From Anastrepha obliqua (lineage: Eukaryota; Arthropoda; Insecta; Diptera; Tephritidae): a stretch of DNA of 64,000 nt. The stretch spans positions 59,213,601-59,277,600 of the forward strand of contig NC_072894.1 of NCBI RefSeq assembly GCF_027943255.1, given 5' to 3'. A model generated the notes under the pieces. The model saw nothing but the letters and a program-made list of their open reading frames with translations. It ran no database searches and was not told the origin of the DNA. Positions 32,531-45,868 of the stretch are shown here, piece by piece. Within the stretch, counting starts at the first letter, position 1. Each line of letters starts with the position of its first letter. The position numbers and the translations under genes are program-made.

Positions 32531-34936
32531 GCTTAAATTATAGGCTAGCGGTCAGGCACAAATTATAGGCTAGCGGTCACAGTAGCTGTGCACTAAGACC
32601 CAATTAAAATAAACTATAATTGGTGGTCTCAGTTAGATTAACCAAATTCCCTTTACGATTTTTTATATGAAGGTCAATAGGAAAAATATGTTTCATTACA
32701 TTTAGCGCAGTCATAGAGCAAGTTCTCAATGTTGTCATTTCCCAACGGTTATTATGATATGCACCCTATTTGTTTGGATATGATTACATTGGTTCACCAG
32801 ACCAAGGCGACGTACGATTGGGTACAAGTATTTCCAAAAAGTGGGTAGTAGGAAAGAAGTGGCTAGTAAAAACAAGGGCTAGGGGTTTTCCTCCTCTTCG
32901 AAAATAATTTCGTATATAACTTTGGTCGGTAGCTCAAAATTGGAAATCCAAGATTAAATAATAATTACCTTCATTTACTCCCTCAAACCATTGGATTCTG
33001 GATGTTAGAAACCCTCCACGTAAATACAGCATAACCATATATCAACTCGGCGCAAATCTAAACAATTCCATATCAACTTAAATTGCTGCATATCCAGTGA
33101 TTTGACAAGCATTCATATCAATTGTTTGTCCATATGAAAGGGACAATTGAATCAACTAAATGCGAGAGAAAAGCAAACGTAATAAAAAAAGAAAAAAATA
33201 TGTACATTCATATTTAGATAAAGTAGGAATCCGACAAACAAATTTAAAATGTGCATATTTAGTTTGCACAATTGCACAAAAGCAAGAACGTAGTGACCAC
33301 TTGGCCAACCAGCAGCCGTCATTCTTGTTTTCATTTCTGACTTTCTGCAAAGTAATTTTTCTTTCGTATTTATTCATGCATTCTTCATTTTATGCCCTGC
33401 TCTGTCATTTGTTGAGTTGTGCATAAAATTTCTACACTCACACGAACGCATAAACATACACATGCCGCAATAAAGAAGCAATGTTTGCTGTGGGAAATAG
33501 CTATTTTTCATGCATTTAGGTACATATGGACACTTATAGGTTTGTATTCAGAACTGTATGAGGGTACCAACAAAAGTTCGCATAGCTGACTACAAGAGAA
33601 AGGCCAGGAACCATTTTATCAACTTTTAACCACCAATATTTTAAAATTTGTCAATATCATTGTCTCAAGAGCGAATTTTTGTGGAATTGCAACTTCCGAA
33701 TTAACTATTTCATTATCTCCGTCGAGGACCTTTTTTTAATTTGGAAACAAGCATGAATCACACGGCGCCAGCTCTGTGGGAATATGGATGTATACGAATT
33801 ATTTTAAATTTCTGAGAGCGCAATAAAGTTCTTGCTTTTTTCCTCCACAACTACAGCGCTTCGTGAATCATTTTAAGCCACTAAGTGCGTTGGTCTGTCT
33901 AATTCAGAGCAATAACAGCCGTATCATTAATTTTTCGCTTCGAATTCCAAGCTTAGTTGGGTGGATTAGCACTTTCTGGGACTCGCACTATCGACTGTTA
34001 TTTGGTTTCTCGGTTATATTTGAATACTCAATTCTGTTGTAATTTTTTAAGATTTCATTGAGCGTATTATATAATCAGAATTCTTGAAATTTTTAAGCGA
34101 ATATTAACCAAAATGCACAAGCGTCTGTTTTTCAGCATCACTTAAAATTCGAGAAATCTTCATGTTCACTTTTTCGTGTATTCACGATAATCGCTGAATA
34201 TTCGCGGTATGCCACTTATGCGTAGTTATTCAGGATTTGTATCAATTTTCTTGAATATATTTTCCTGATGCATTCGACCTATATTCTTCTTGTCTCATAG
34301 TATATACTTTCACAGGTTTGAAATTACACGGAAATCCGTAAATAATGGCAAACCGAATCTCTTGCTGTGAAGGAAGTTGTATTTTTACCGTAGGTTTGCG
34401 AAGTCTCCTTTCCATGTTGTCTTTTGGTTGTGAAACATTTTATTGAACTATTGCATTGATATTTGAAACCATCTTATATTTCTTAATTTGCCAAAAATTT
34501 AATCAATTTTGTCAACTAAGCGAACTTTTGTTAGTCTCCTCGTCGGTACGAATGGCAATCTACAAAGGAATACCCAAGTCATACGAAGAATATGAATAAT
34601 ATTTAAGAAATCATTTATTATTTCTGTGCTTTCTAACCTCAGTCTGACCATTATGTTGGTTTTATTCACGCACATGCACATACTCTTAATCATAAACAAT
34701 TTAACGCTTGAGTAATAATTCAAGAAATTCATTATTATCTCGGTTTATTTTTTTCTTCGCAAAAATCACTCACAACAGTACCGGATATAGCCGTCTAAGG
34801 AAAAACAAAAATACTCAGTAAGGCTATATAGCAACGCAACTCAAACAGATTGAAAACCCATCCCACAAATGAAAAGCCCAAAACCGCATATTACTTGGAA
34901 TAATTTCGTAGCATGTTCCTTAATAATCACAAATAT
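32531..34936. other. AT-rich non-coding stretch
   Basis: Starts with a short direct repeat (ATTATAGGCTAGCGGTCA twice, 32538-32579). No gene or element recognised beyond that; overlapping open frames at 33152-33426 on both strands are chance. Confidence 0.45.
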
Positions 34937-35620
34937 ACAGGGTGCGTTCGATATTTGAGGGCAACTGGGGAGCGAAGCTAATTAGCTTTTATTTGAAGCA
35001 AATATAAAGAAACTTCTCGAACTTTTACATAACATTAACTTATTAAATATCTATAAAATTATTGATTGAAAATTCCATTAACTGCAGTAATCTTCTCGAA
35101 GGGGGTCCGGAAACGATTGCATGCCCTAATCAAATGCTCCTTATTAAGTGCAATCTAAAGTTTCTTGGTTTCACGCTCAATTACGTTCCATACGAAATAA
35201 CCCAGGGATTAAGGTCTGGGACTTAGACGGCCGGAAATTTGGTGTTATGTCGTTATGGAAATTCTCAGCCATCCAATCCTGTGCCACCCTGGCTTTGTAT
35301 GAAGTAGCCAAGTCATCCTGAAAGATGTATGGGCTGCCACTACGTATACTTTCAATCCAGGGTTTGACTACTGAAAACTCTAGAACCACGATATATGCAG
35401 CAGCATTCATTCGAGTAAAGAAGTTTTGCTCAAAAGACCTAAAACCATAACAGTAGCTGAAAACTTCGTATGCATGACAACAGGAATTTCTTTAGGATTG
35501 AAATATAGCTATTTTCTGCGATTGGCCTCTTAGGCTTGGTCAAAATGTTTTTCATCAGAAAACAACCATAACATCTTAGCCACTTCAGGTTGTTTAATTT
35601 TGTTCAGAATTGTTATTAGT
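34937..35620 (-). mobile_element. maT/Tc1-like transposase relic
   Basis: It ends in a terminal-repeat-like ACAGGGTGCGTTCGATATTT at 34937. On the minus strand it reads LFSDEKHF (degraded; first catalytic D near 35550), NPKEIPVVMHT and, after frameshifts, VVLEFSVVKPWIESIRSGSP. Then comes YIFQDDLATSYKARVAQDWM (second catalytic block, normally QQD) and AENFHNDITPNF. The SPDxNPLDYYVW block is altered to PSKSQTLIPG, so the third acidic residue is lost. The N-terminal DNA-binding part is absent; at about 35610 the sequence passes directly into an RTE tail. Confidence 0.75.
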
Positions 35621-37010
35621 TGCTATCGCACCGCCTTTGGGCGCTAAGTGCCAAAACAAATACTTTCTAATGTTGTCTTCCTTTCGCTTTCGTCTTAGTT
35701 TGAGTTCGTGAAAGAGCTCTGACAATTTCTACAAATTCTTCATTAAGGCTATGCCGCCAAAATTCTTTAGGACGTGCCTTGCGGCACAATCTTTATAAGT
35801 TCCAGTCCAGTGCCATTTTACTGATGTCGGTCGGCTTGCGCAACGCATGATCAATCCAATTCCAGTTGCGGTTTGGTATTTCAATGCCAATTGGCTTTTA
35901 TCAGCTTTGATTGAGGGCCACTAGATACGGAGAATTGTTCTTAGACATCGGTTCACATCGGTCTGCAGCTTCCGCGTAGCAGATACAGACACCAACCTCG
36001 TTTCACAGCCACATACTAAGTAGTAGGACACATTTAACACTCAGATTAAAAATTCATAGTTTGGTACGCGTTATCAAATGTTTGGAAAACTTTTGAGGCT
36101 TACAAAAGCTGCTTAGGATTTTTTGGTTCTCTCATCGATATCGTCTTTTGCTCAACCCTCCATGGTGATTTAGCATCCTAGGCTGTTAGCATTATAAATG
36201 GGTTCCTCAGAAACTGTGAACCTGTTTTGTAGCAAGGTGTTGATTTCCATGGGTTTAGTTTCCCCGACATTGATTCGCTGTCCAACATTTTTGGCTTGGA
36301 AGCTTAGGTCATTAAATTTGCTCTGCATATGTCTGCCAGTTCGTGATAAGAGTACGTCGTCATCGGCCTAATAAAGGTCATCTAAATGCTCCATACTGAT
36401 AGGATTCCAGAGAATTCCTCTGCCTGAGCTGGTATCTAGAGCGCTGTTTACAACGTCATGAATGACTATTAAAAATAAAACACGGAATAGTATGCACCTT
36501 TGTTTGGCAACCGCCACAGGTCAAATAGGCTCGGAGACGACACCGTCATGCTTTTGGGCTATTGGGCTTCAATAATACTAGAGATTTTAACTGGGTCTCC
36601 CCGTCGCTTAAGGGCGTTCGAGATACTTTGATGTCGGAGCCTATCGAAAACCTTTTCAAAGTCCACAAATATTACATGAAGGGGCTCTTGCATTCATTTA
36701 CTTGCTCTGCAATAATTCGGAGAGCATTCTGTTGCTTACGAAGTATTAGGTCTTATCGGCTATATGAATTAGATTTACTTTGTATAGGACTTTAAGGGCT
36801 ACACAGAGCAACGTCATACCTGCTGCACTCGATTGGAGCTCCTTTTATTGGGGCTTTTACAAGTATCCCCTGCATCCAGCCATCTGGCAGTGTTTTCGAC
36901 TTCCATACAGACTGAACAAGGTGGAATAGGATTTTTGTTGATGCTTTGAGATTGACTTTTAGCATCACAGCAAGTGCTTCTTTATTTCTTGGGTTAAGTT
37001 GTAGTCTCCT
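35610..37010 (-). mobile_element. RTE-like non-LTR retrotransposon relic (reverse transcriptase and tail)
   Basis: The minus strand from 37010 gives NPRNKEALAVMLKVNLKAST, KTLPDGWMQGILVKAPIKGA (fingers region) and RKQQNALRIIAEQVNECKSP. After stops comes HLDDLY followed by ADDDVLLSRTGRHMQSKFND (active-site YADD region near 36350), RINVGETKPMEINTLLQNR, then the tail RCLRTILRI. It continues HALRKPTDISKMALDWNL and KARPKEFWRHSLNEEFVEIV near 35690-35790. Order and spacing fit an RTE ORF with a deletion of the palm start. No endonuclease is visible. Confidence 0.75.
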
Positions 37011-40000
37011 TGTCTTATTTGAAAAATATTAAAAATAAAAATATAGGTTTTGGGCCGTTATAGCCACGTATATGCGTGATCTCAACTACCGTATGTACCC
37101 TGTATTATATATATTTATCTATGATGTGTGCGCAATTATATTCTTATTCTAGTAAAACAAGAAATCACATATTGAATACACAAATAGCTCAATGATTGCT
37201 GTGCCACACAAATCGGATATACACTATGGAAATGAGCTTGATTTATATCATGCAAAACTTTATTATTCGTCGACAAATATCAGTGTTTTATGCCGTCACA
37301 ACAATCCTCTGAAAGCGAAGAACACGTAATTTCAGGTTTGAGACCTTCATGTCAGCTTGTCCAAATTTCATAAGGAAAATCAACTTGTTCCTGTTGACTG
37401 GCTGACAATCTCTAGAGAATTCTTATATCTCAAGGTAACATTCTACCTCCAGATTTTTTCCCCCCAATTTTTATTTGAAAGGAGGTAGCTCAATATATTA
37501 TATAATATGTCCTCCACTTAAGCCAAGCTTAACTGTTTACGACGGCAAATATCTCAACTGTGTTACCGGAATCAGCTAAATTTCGCTTTTACCTAAAAGT
37601 ATGTTCTCTCGCTCCCTTTCTCTCTCTCGCTCTCCCTCTCTTGTAAAACTAACGTAGACATACAAGTAGCTGAAGCCAACTTTGGAACGCTCAAAAAATC
37701 AAAAATCACTAATTTCCAAATCAATTCTAACAACTACATTTATGTATTATACTATTATTGTTTTTATTGTAAGGAATTAAGCAAATGTGAATTTGCTTTA
37801 GAGACACCCTGTTTCATTTAACACAAGCATACAATGCACAAGTGGCAATCACTGTAGTGGTTTGATTACAAGCTAAGTGCATATTAATAAAGGTTAACCA
37901 CATAAATGATAAACGCTAGCAACATGGCCTGCAAAAACCTAACAGAACAAAGAGGCAAAAAACACACAAAAAGAGCTATTATAAGAGCTGCAATAAGGTT
38001 TTATGTAAATTTTCTACACTTTTGTCTGCAGTTTTTATATTTGATATATAAATTCATTCATAAATCAGACGCCCTTACGTGGTTAATAATTTTCACATAT
38101 ACCAGGCGTGCATATGAATGTGAAAATAGTTTGCGAACAAAATAATTGTTTTATCTGTATAATAATAATTAATTAAATTTATTGTACGTATGTGTGAATA
38201 TATTGCCACTTAATCGTTTTTTTTAATTTAATTTTATAATCTAAGAACAAAATGTAAAATATTTGGTCGAGCATAAAAATATGCTTTCATACTCCCTTAA
38301 AGCTCTATTGTATAAAGTGATTTTCAGAAAAAAGGTTGTCGTGTGTGAATTGTGACATTAAGTCATTATGTAAATGTCCCTTGAGTAACGGTCAGTTTAC
38401 TCATATAAAGGCGTTGATCATTCCATCTACTAGGGTAATCTTTTTAACAACAAAATCGGAAATACCCGCACAGATACCACTTTTACTGAAACCAAGGGAG
38501 CCAATAGGCCTGAATTTCGATTTCTCTGAAAAAATTGCGTTTCTGCAATCAATTTAATTTAAGCTCAGCATTGTTTGACCCAATAGAGGCCTTTTTGGGA
38601 CAATTTCGTAACGATAGGTGTATTTGTAGTAGAAAGACGAGCGCAGTTAAATGAGTAACTGGCAATATTAGGTTAACTAAAATTATTGGGCCCGTGCACT
38701 TCTGCGAACTCCCTGCTATTATTTTTAGTAGTTTTTCATATAATATGCAGCAAGATTGTGCATTTCAGACAACCATCGCCATTGAAGTTAATCATCTGTT
38801 GCGTCTAGGATCGGTCCTGCTTACATTATTTCATGTTTCTTTAAGAAAGGCTTACTTGCAAAACCCCCAATTTTCGTTTATTTTCTAGATAGTATAAACT
38901 ATTAGTTTGGAGGAAAAGAAATTCATTATTTTTATTTTATGCCCGATATTTAGCTCCTGGACAATGCTACGGCTACTAACATGCCGATCGACTGCGATTA
39001 TTTCTGTTATTTTAGCTATCATCTACGTCATTCCGTGACATCGTCAACATTTTCTTTAGCATCGAAATTTCCGGATCATAATGGACAAAAACAAAATAGC
39101 ACAAAATTTCACCGAAACGAAACGTTTACAACAGCCATCTACCGAGAAAATAAACGATTTCTCCCCCCAAACCAATATTTTCCTTTCCGTTGATCTTTCT
39201 GTTAAAATATCAAATAAACAAACCTAACAATTTCAATATTATCAAAAAAGACTGTTTTGTGATATATGTCTGTATGTATATAGCAACGATTGGGCAGATA
39301 TATAGTACATCGATCATTACGGAAAGGTTTAAGACTTTCATCGGTATGTTACCAACTCCAATTCTGCAGAAGTTTTCTCTATTGAATAGGCATTTCAGGG
39401 AAATATTCTATCAATCACATTTTTCTGTACATTTGAGTCGAAAGACTTTTATCCCACCAATGCTAACTTCGTTGCATGTGACAACTTTTGAATCATCTGT
39501 GGATGAACGTTGCATGAATCGCGATAGATAAACGTTAATCTTTAAGACTGTCTCATAAATATTTAAGTAAAAAGCGGCACATTTGACAAATATCTAGTTG
39601 AGCTGAATTTCCAACACAACGCGGAAAATCGATAGCTCACATTTAAAATGGTAGTTCGCTGACGCAACTCAAAAAAATGAGTTGCTTCGGATAGGTGTAA
39701 TAGAATGACTTCTGAAACATAAGTATAAAGGTCTATGAAAACTTACTGGCTTCCTGATAGAACACTTAAAACTAAGATATCATAAAGTAAGGTATATTTT
39801 ATCTCAAATACAAAATGGTTAGAAAATATTTCTTTTGCTTTCACATCTATATGTATTGTGGAATGAAGCCACTCAAAGAACAATTATTCTTTTCATTCAA
39901 CATTTTGAATTGCCATGAGGCACTTATATACACATACTTAAGGAAGAAGCTACCTCCATATATTAAATGTTTTTTAAGATATATAGCCCGAAAGCATACA

Positions 40001-40809
40001 AAATTTAAATAGAACATTGTTCTAATACTTTCCCATTGTATTATATGAACTTTACTTGATTGTAAGGGAATATTCAAATAAGTGTCTATGCATATCTCTC
40101 TAATGACCTTTTTTTTCTGTTGAGTTTTCATTTGCCATAATTTTTGTGCACAGAAATGGGGAATTTATAACAAGTTAATTATCTTTAGTTCTTTGTAACT
40201 CAGTTTATTGTTTTTGAATTACAAACACTTGGCTATACAAAAAGAAATTTCTTATGAGTGTGATGGGGCGTATACGTAATTTAAATTCACATACAATAGC
40301 TGTGTTTTTTTAAGCGTGCATGCCTGCCTCTACGCTTAAAATTTGTATGGAACAATAGGCGCACAGTTTTTTATGGGCTGCAACACACTTCCAGAATCCT
40401 GAAATCAATAATGACATAGACATTTTTCTATTAGTTAAAAACTTTCTTAACGGTCGGATATTTCAGTTCGTAATTAACTTCAAAAAATACTGATTTGATA
40501 TTAGTCGAAAAGTTTTAACTTATCAAAGACATTTTTCGATTTCCTTTTTTTTTTGTAATAAGCGTGTAATGGACATCTGCATTAATTATGTTTTTCGTTT
40601 TTGCTACAGTATTTTCGAATTCTACGCATAATTAAAGAGAAATTGTAAAACACAACCTTTTAAGCTTCCATTGTATACTCATCAACTTAAAAAAACTTAA
40701 AAACAAGCGGAATAAACTTCATAAACATTTTTTGTAATCTTAAAATCAATCTATCTTAATAAATTACTAGCTTTGCTTGAAAAAATTCAAACATTTAAAT
40801 AATCTTTTC
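37011..40809. other. AT-rich non-coding stretch
   Basis: No gene, RNA or element recognised in almost 4 kb. It has a CT-rich tract at 37604-37642 (TCTCTCGCTCCCTTTCTCTC) and scattered open frames (37906, 38336, 38981, 39190) without family resemblance. Confidence 0.45.
37604..37642. repeat. CT-rich microsatellite-like tract
   Basis: TTCTCTCGCTCCCTTTCTCT followed by CTCTCGCTCTCCCTCTCTTG, an imperfect (CT)n. Confidence 0.8.
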
Positions 40810-41060
40810 GCACAGGAATTATGTATATTCTTAGGATTGGAGAGACTTCTAAGTCGAATCCTAAGGCGTTTTAGCGATTTGTTAAATCTAAAAAGACAAG
40901 CACTGGAATCCCTCCTATTCAACGTTTAAATGACATGTTCGCTACTGCACTTGTGCACGTAGCCAATTTGTTTGCCGATTTTTTTAATCTATTTTCAATA
41001 GTGATGATGCTTACTCGTTTTACTCTTGTCATGTTAATCTACTTTCATCTTTAAATGCTG
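40810..41060 (+). mobile_element. Jockey-like non-LTR fragment, region before the reverse transcriptase
   Basis: The plus strand reads SNPKAF, a stop, RFVKSKKTSTGIPPIQRLND, then MFATALVHVANLFADFFNLF. This matches the linker of Jockey-like ORF2 proteins between endonuclease and reverse transcriptase (NPKxFWxFVxSKK...ANLFADFFxxVFS). It is a short internal fragment, directly followed by a SINE. Confidence 0.6.
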
Positions 41061-41073
41061 GCTATTTAAACTT

Positions 41074-41345
41074 TGGCGTCCGCAATAGCCGAATGGTTTA
41101 ATGAGTGACTACCATTCGGAATTCAGAGAGAACGTAGGCTCGAATCTCGGTGAAAACACTAAAATGAAGAAAAAGGTTTTTTCTAATAGCGGTTGTCCCT
41201 CGGCAGGTAATGGCAAACCTCCGAGTGTATTTCTGGCATGATCCCATGGTCCTGCCATTTGTGGAACAACATCAAAACCCATACCACATAAAAGAGGAGA
41301 TCGGCCACACACCCAAAAAGGGTGTACGCGCCACTATATAAATAT
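41074..41345 (+). repeat. tRNA-derived SINE, copy 8
   Basis: GGCGTCCGCAATAGCCGAAT opens the copy, with A-box TAGCCGAATGGTTTAATGAG, a first-subfamily arm (ATTCGGAATTCAGAGAGAAC), B-box-like GGCTCGAATCTCGG, then GGTAATGGCAAACCTCCGAG. A deletion removes the stretch between ATTTCTGGCATGA and TGCCATTTGTGGAACAACAT. It ends GGTGTACGCGCCACTATATA. Confidence 0.85.
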
Positions 41346-43350
41346 TTATATATATCTATATATGTAATATATATATATTATTTTTTTAGTTTTGGGTTTA
41401 AACACTGTGAAAGAATGTTTTTTTAAATTTCTAAACTCTTTTTTTTAATTTATTTATTTCGCTATCTGTAGTAATTTAAGCTCATATTAGCCCTAAGTGA
41501 TATGTAGAAACTATAACTGTGTTTTATGCTTGAAACAAACGACATAAACGTAATCGGAGGTGGGAAATGAGTTTTGCACCCGTGCATTTTTAAACGAAAA
41601 ATTGCCTTTACACAAATATACTTTTTCACCAGTAAAAACTATAATTTCTATTAGAAAACGGCAAAAACCCCGTATTTCCAATATATACGCGAAACTATAG
41701 GTCAAATATAGTAAATTTGCGTTTTTAGTTTTTCAGCAGGACGTCATAATTTTTATATATGAGGTTAGTGGGTTCACAAAAAAACACAAAAATTTAATTT
41801 AATGCCATTTATCGTGCATGTAAACTCATCATATAAACCGTACGTTTGGGCCACACAACTGAGTTATTGAAAAAATTTGCAGGAGTTGTTTGGCGAATTT
41901 ACTGCATAAATTATGCTGCACAGGTATGTCAAAAATATTTATTTAATTGGACAACTTGCCAATTTACTTTCGAATGATTTGTGCACATTAGGCAAAAAGC
42001 GTCCAAACTTTCCAAACACGAGCAAAATTTATACACAATTTTTATTTGCTATACCCATATTAGCACCCGCCGTTGCTCAAAAACAAATTTCTGCTAATAA
42101 TTTTGTGTGCTCATCAATATATTATACTTAAAAAAATCCTCAATTAACTAATGTGCCTGAAAAACAAAATTTCAAACTTCTATTTGCAAACCCTACATGT
42201 ACTGGTTATTGCAAATTAAATGTAAAAACTAGTGAAACCACTGGGGAAAAGCTCTTCCAATTGACGCATATATCATCATAACCGATTTGTGTACCTATAT
42301 GCACACATACAAGTACAAAATTTATACGTCACTTTATATTAATAGCTGAAAAAGGGCGTAATACCAAATTATGTAGCCTGCTCGTTACTAGGGAATAAGC
42401 GAAAATAAAGGTGTATGTGAATATTTTACACTACCCCAAATTAACGAACATCTGTTCTAACATTGCGAAAAAATGTACTGGCTGCAATGTGTTTTGCATT
42501 TGATACAAATGGGGAGATGTCACTATAGCTGATGGCAATTTAATCAAATGATATATCACACACTATGAAATTACGAAAATTTGCATGCATATAAATTTCT
42601 GTTTTATATTGCATAAAGCATATGTGCATGCCTTCATACTGGGTGGGAGTGCCAAGGCATAGCTGCGTAGCCAACATGGTCGTAACACCACCCACTGGCT
42701 CTCAATCAACCTGGCTTAGCTCGGAATTAACTTAAACATAAACTCAGAGTCATATGCGACTGAGCTTTACACAGCTGACCGCAATGACACAATGGACAAC
42801 ATTGCCAACAGTCAAAACCAAAGCAATGAACAGCAACTGCTTTACCGGGGACGCTGGGAGGGTGTTTAACAGCGTCAGCAACAACAGCAACGGCAGCATC
42901 ATTGGTGTCAGTGCAGTGCAACGAGCGAGCAGCGCATGTAAATTGTGGTTTGCCACATGATCAACTGCTGTCACATTGAGGGCACACAAATGTCAGCAAT
43001 CAGGAGCAAGGATGGAGCGAAAAATTGAAGCCTGCTTGCCTGGTTGGCGGTAGGAAACAGCAGACTGGATGCTGCGCAGAGAATTTGCGGCGGTTGGATG
43101 AGCAGCATAAAAATCAACAATATTGAGCAGATGTTGCCTCATTTGGCTTTTGATGCAGCACGTTTTGGCAACAGCTACCGGTTGTCGGTCACCAATCACT
43201 AGCCGCCAACATCAACGGCCGTCTAGCCGACAGCCGAGTTGCTCTTGTTGTCACCATGTGTTGACTTTTGTGGTATGTCATAGTTATGATAATGATTCTG
43301 CTTTAAACTTATCAATAAATATACATACACATATATGTACGGATTTATAT
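41346..43350. other. AT-rich stretch with a GC-richer island
   Basis: 41346-42650 is AT-rich with nothing recognised. 42650-43260 is clearly GC-richer, with CAACAACAGCAACGGCAGCA- and CAGCATAAAAATCAAC-type words on both strands. Open frames there overlap on both strands, so coding is unlikely; a regulatory or repeat-like role is only a guess. Confidence 0.35.
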
Positions 43351-44533
43351 ACAGGGTGATCCGTATAGGGTTTTTTATTCATCATATATTAGTTTGACAG
43401 TTACAACCCCTCCTGGTAGGAAATCGAGACTGAAATCTCCGCAAAACGAAAATTTCTCGACAAAAGGAAATAAATCGCTTAACGCTTGAACAACGTTGCA
43501 AATTCATTTCCAAAGCAAGTAAAGGGTTTTTCAATAAGGGCGGGTAGATGTTGAAATGGAATAAAATGGCGTTTGCTGTGTGGCACGTAGCGCCGTCCTG
43601 CTGGAACCACATGTCGTCTAGGTCCATTTGGTTCTATATGGGCCATAAGAAATTGGAAGGGCCACCACGTCTGCCGAAAAATGAGCGCAATGCGGGCAAC
43701 GTTTGCGGTAATGACCACTCATTTTGATAATAAAGTTTTATCATTTGAACGTGCTGTTCAATCGTGTAACTTGCCATGATGATTTGGCATAAACAACTGA
43801 ATAATAAACAAAAGATTTGACAGATGTCACCAAAACAAAATGGCTGTCACAGGGCGCCAAAATCGACCCGCGCCAATTGAAAACCCCTTTTTTAGTTTAT
43901 TAAGCACATTTTCATCTCGGTGTAAACGTAAGCTAGCAACGCTGTTGCACCTGGGGATCGGAAAACTAAGATATCCACGTTTGGTGCAAATTTTTGAGCG
44001 ATGGCATCATTTTTCCATGGTAATACAACTTTGGTAAAGGGAGAGCACTACAGAGGTATAAGAAACGGTTTTTGGTACGCGGAAATTGAAAACATTGACT
44101 TGAACGATATTTGGCTTTAGCAGAATAGCTCGCCTTGCCACTCAGATGATGCCACAATCGATCATTCGCGCGGCATGTTTGGTAATCGTGTCGATAATAT
44201 GCCATCTCGGCGACTTTAAACACCACCTTGGAGCTGCGATTTGACGCCGTCAGACTTTTTTGTGGTGTGCCGAGAAGAACCGTTGTATGCAAAAACGCTC
44301 CTAGGCAAATTTTAAGTAAGCCATTCGTGCGATAGAGCTAGAAACCATTACCTTGGTAATGGAAAGGGGAAAGAGGATGCGCTTCTGCGAAGTCTGCTGA
44401 TGCAGCCACATAAATGAAATCGTGTTTCATATATGATGGGCAATGCTCTTACGAATAATGCAATAGCCCGAGAAATTTTTTTTTTTCAATTTCCTTAATT
44501 TTTAAAAAGAAACCACTGTATGCACCACCTTGT
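43351..44533 (+). mobile_element. DUF4817-type transposon relic interrupted by a related transposon
   Basis: The left end ACAGGGTGATCCGTATAGGG and the right end in reverse (ACAAGGTGGTGCATACAGTG) form imperfect inverted repeats of about 28 bases. The plus strand starts RLTLEQRCKFISKAS near 43470 and is cut at 43520 by the element listed next. After it come LKGEHYRGIRNGFWYAEIEN, DLNDIWL, a stop, QNSSPCHSDDATIDHS (second catalytic block, altered) and PPWSCDLTPSDFFVV (third block) near 44220-44265. Without the insert the copy is about 0.8 kb. Confidence 0.75.
43520..43894 (-). mobile_element. Internally deleted DUF4817-type transposon nested in another
   Basis: The ends AAAGGGTTTTTCAATAAGGG and, in reverse, AAAGGGGTTTTCAATTGGCG form inverted repeats of about 30 bases with TA at both flanks. 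The minus strand starts at 43777 (MASYTIEQHVQMIKLYYQNE, then WSLPQTLPALRSFFGRRGGP). It has one stop and resumes at the catalytic block MDLDDMWFQQDGATCHTANA. It then ends in the right inverted repeat. Only about 375 bases remain; the region between the DNA-binding domain and FQQDGATCHT, and everything after, is deleted. Confidence 0.85.
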
Positions 44534-45344
44534 GCAAAAATGTGCATTGTTAATTTTGCTAATCCACTTCTACTGAGTTATGTCATTTGCCACTTCTCGT
44601 TATTGTTATTATTATTACTATTCAACTGCAACTGTAATATATTACAGCAAATTTTACAACAGTACGTTCGACACCACAAGTAACTGACAGCTATTTGACA
44701 CTTACATGCATACATTTATAGCAGAATGTGCGTATGTGCGGAGTTTTAATGGCTTTGGTGCCATATTCGCCAATTAACTAAACCGCGTATTTGTTTTATG
44801 GTTCATTCCCAAAAATATGAAACTCTATATATATATAACCGGCATATGCCCGGATTTTGCAAATAAAGTCCTGCGAGAAATCCATACGCTTTTTCATGAT
44901 TCAGGAGCTATTCTTCACTTTTCCAAGTGTTCCTTCTCTTTTACAAACAATCAACAATGGAAGTGGTGAATCTAAGATGTCAACATTCTCGGTGTTTAAC
45001 GGAGTTGTTTTTATTATTTCACTCGCCCGTCCAAATGGTAATTTCAACAGCAAGTTGTTCTAATTGATTGAAGAAAGAAAATTAGTCAATATTATGGGGG
45101 AATACAAAAACTGAACCACACTCATTTACAAGAGTCATATTGCGATAGCAACCAAAGAGTGGATACGAAATAGCCATGAAAAATGTAAGCCAATCTCTTG
45201 CATCGCATTTTCACTGACCGAAAATGAGTATTGTATCGATGAATTGTGTTTAATGATTGAGTGGCTACTTTACTACGCAAAATTTCCATATATGGAGCGA
45301 AGTCTATACGCAAGCCGTTAACGAGCCTTTAATTAAAATTGACT
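44534..45344. other. AT-rich non-coding stretch
   Basis: No element recognised before the transposase relic. Short open frames at 44857 and 45122 without domains. Confidence 0.45.
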
Positions 45345-45868
45345 GTTTGGTGGTGTTTACATGCTAGCGGCATCAACGGTCCTTATTTAAAAAACAAAAA
45401 AATCAGCTAAACCATTGGGACAACTGGTTCCGACAAGGCAGCGCAACTTGCTTTACAACGCGCTTAACAATTGATTTATTCCGAACTCAGTTTCTCAGAA
45501 GCAGTGGTCCTGTTTACTGGCCCCCTGGCTTGTGCGATTTAACACCTCTGGATTACTTTCTATAGGATTTTGTTAAGTCATTGGTTTATGCTAGCAAACC
45601 AACAACTCTTGAAGTATTGGAAGCCATTATTTAAGCCACCATTGATACCCTATGGCCAGATTTTTTGGAAAAATTAGTCAAAAATTACACTGAATGGACC
45701 AAGTAACCGTGGCCGAGGCGAATATATGTTGCGTATCATATTCAAAAAATAAGTGCCATGAAATTATCTACCAAATTATAATAAGAAATGCATATCATCA
45801 ATAATTTTATTTCGTATAAGTTTTTGTATTAATTTAAGTTCTCAAGCTCTTACAAAAACACCCGATAC
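45345..45868 (+). mobile_element. DUF4817-type transposase relic, C-terminal half
   Basis: The plus strand reads WCLHASGINGPYL and, after a frameshift, DNWFRQGSATCFTTRLTIDL (second catalytic block, normally FQQDGATCHT), then YWPPGLCDLTPLDYFL (third block), a stop, DFVKSLVYASKPTTLEVLEA and FLEKLVKNYTEWTK. The right end carries CTCTTACAAAAACACCCGAT, the complement of the end motif at 515-534, so this and the relic at 1-535 are one family. The N-terminal half is missing. Confidence 0.8.

Noticed and set aside
37906..39531. Cluster of short open frames as a gene
   Set aside because: Different frames without splice signals, low-complexity composition and no domain.
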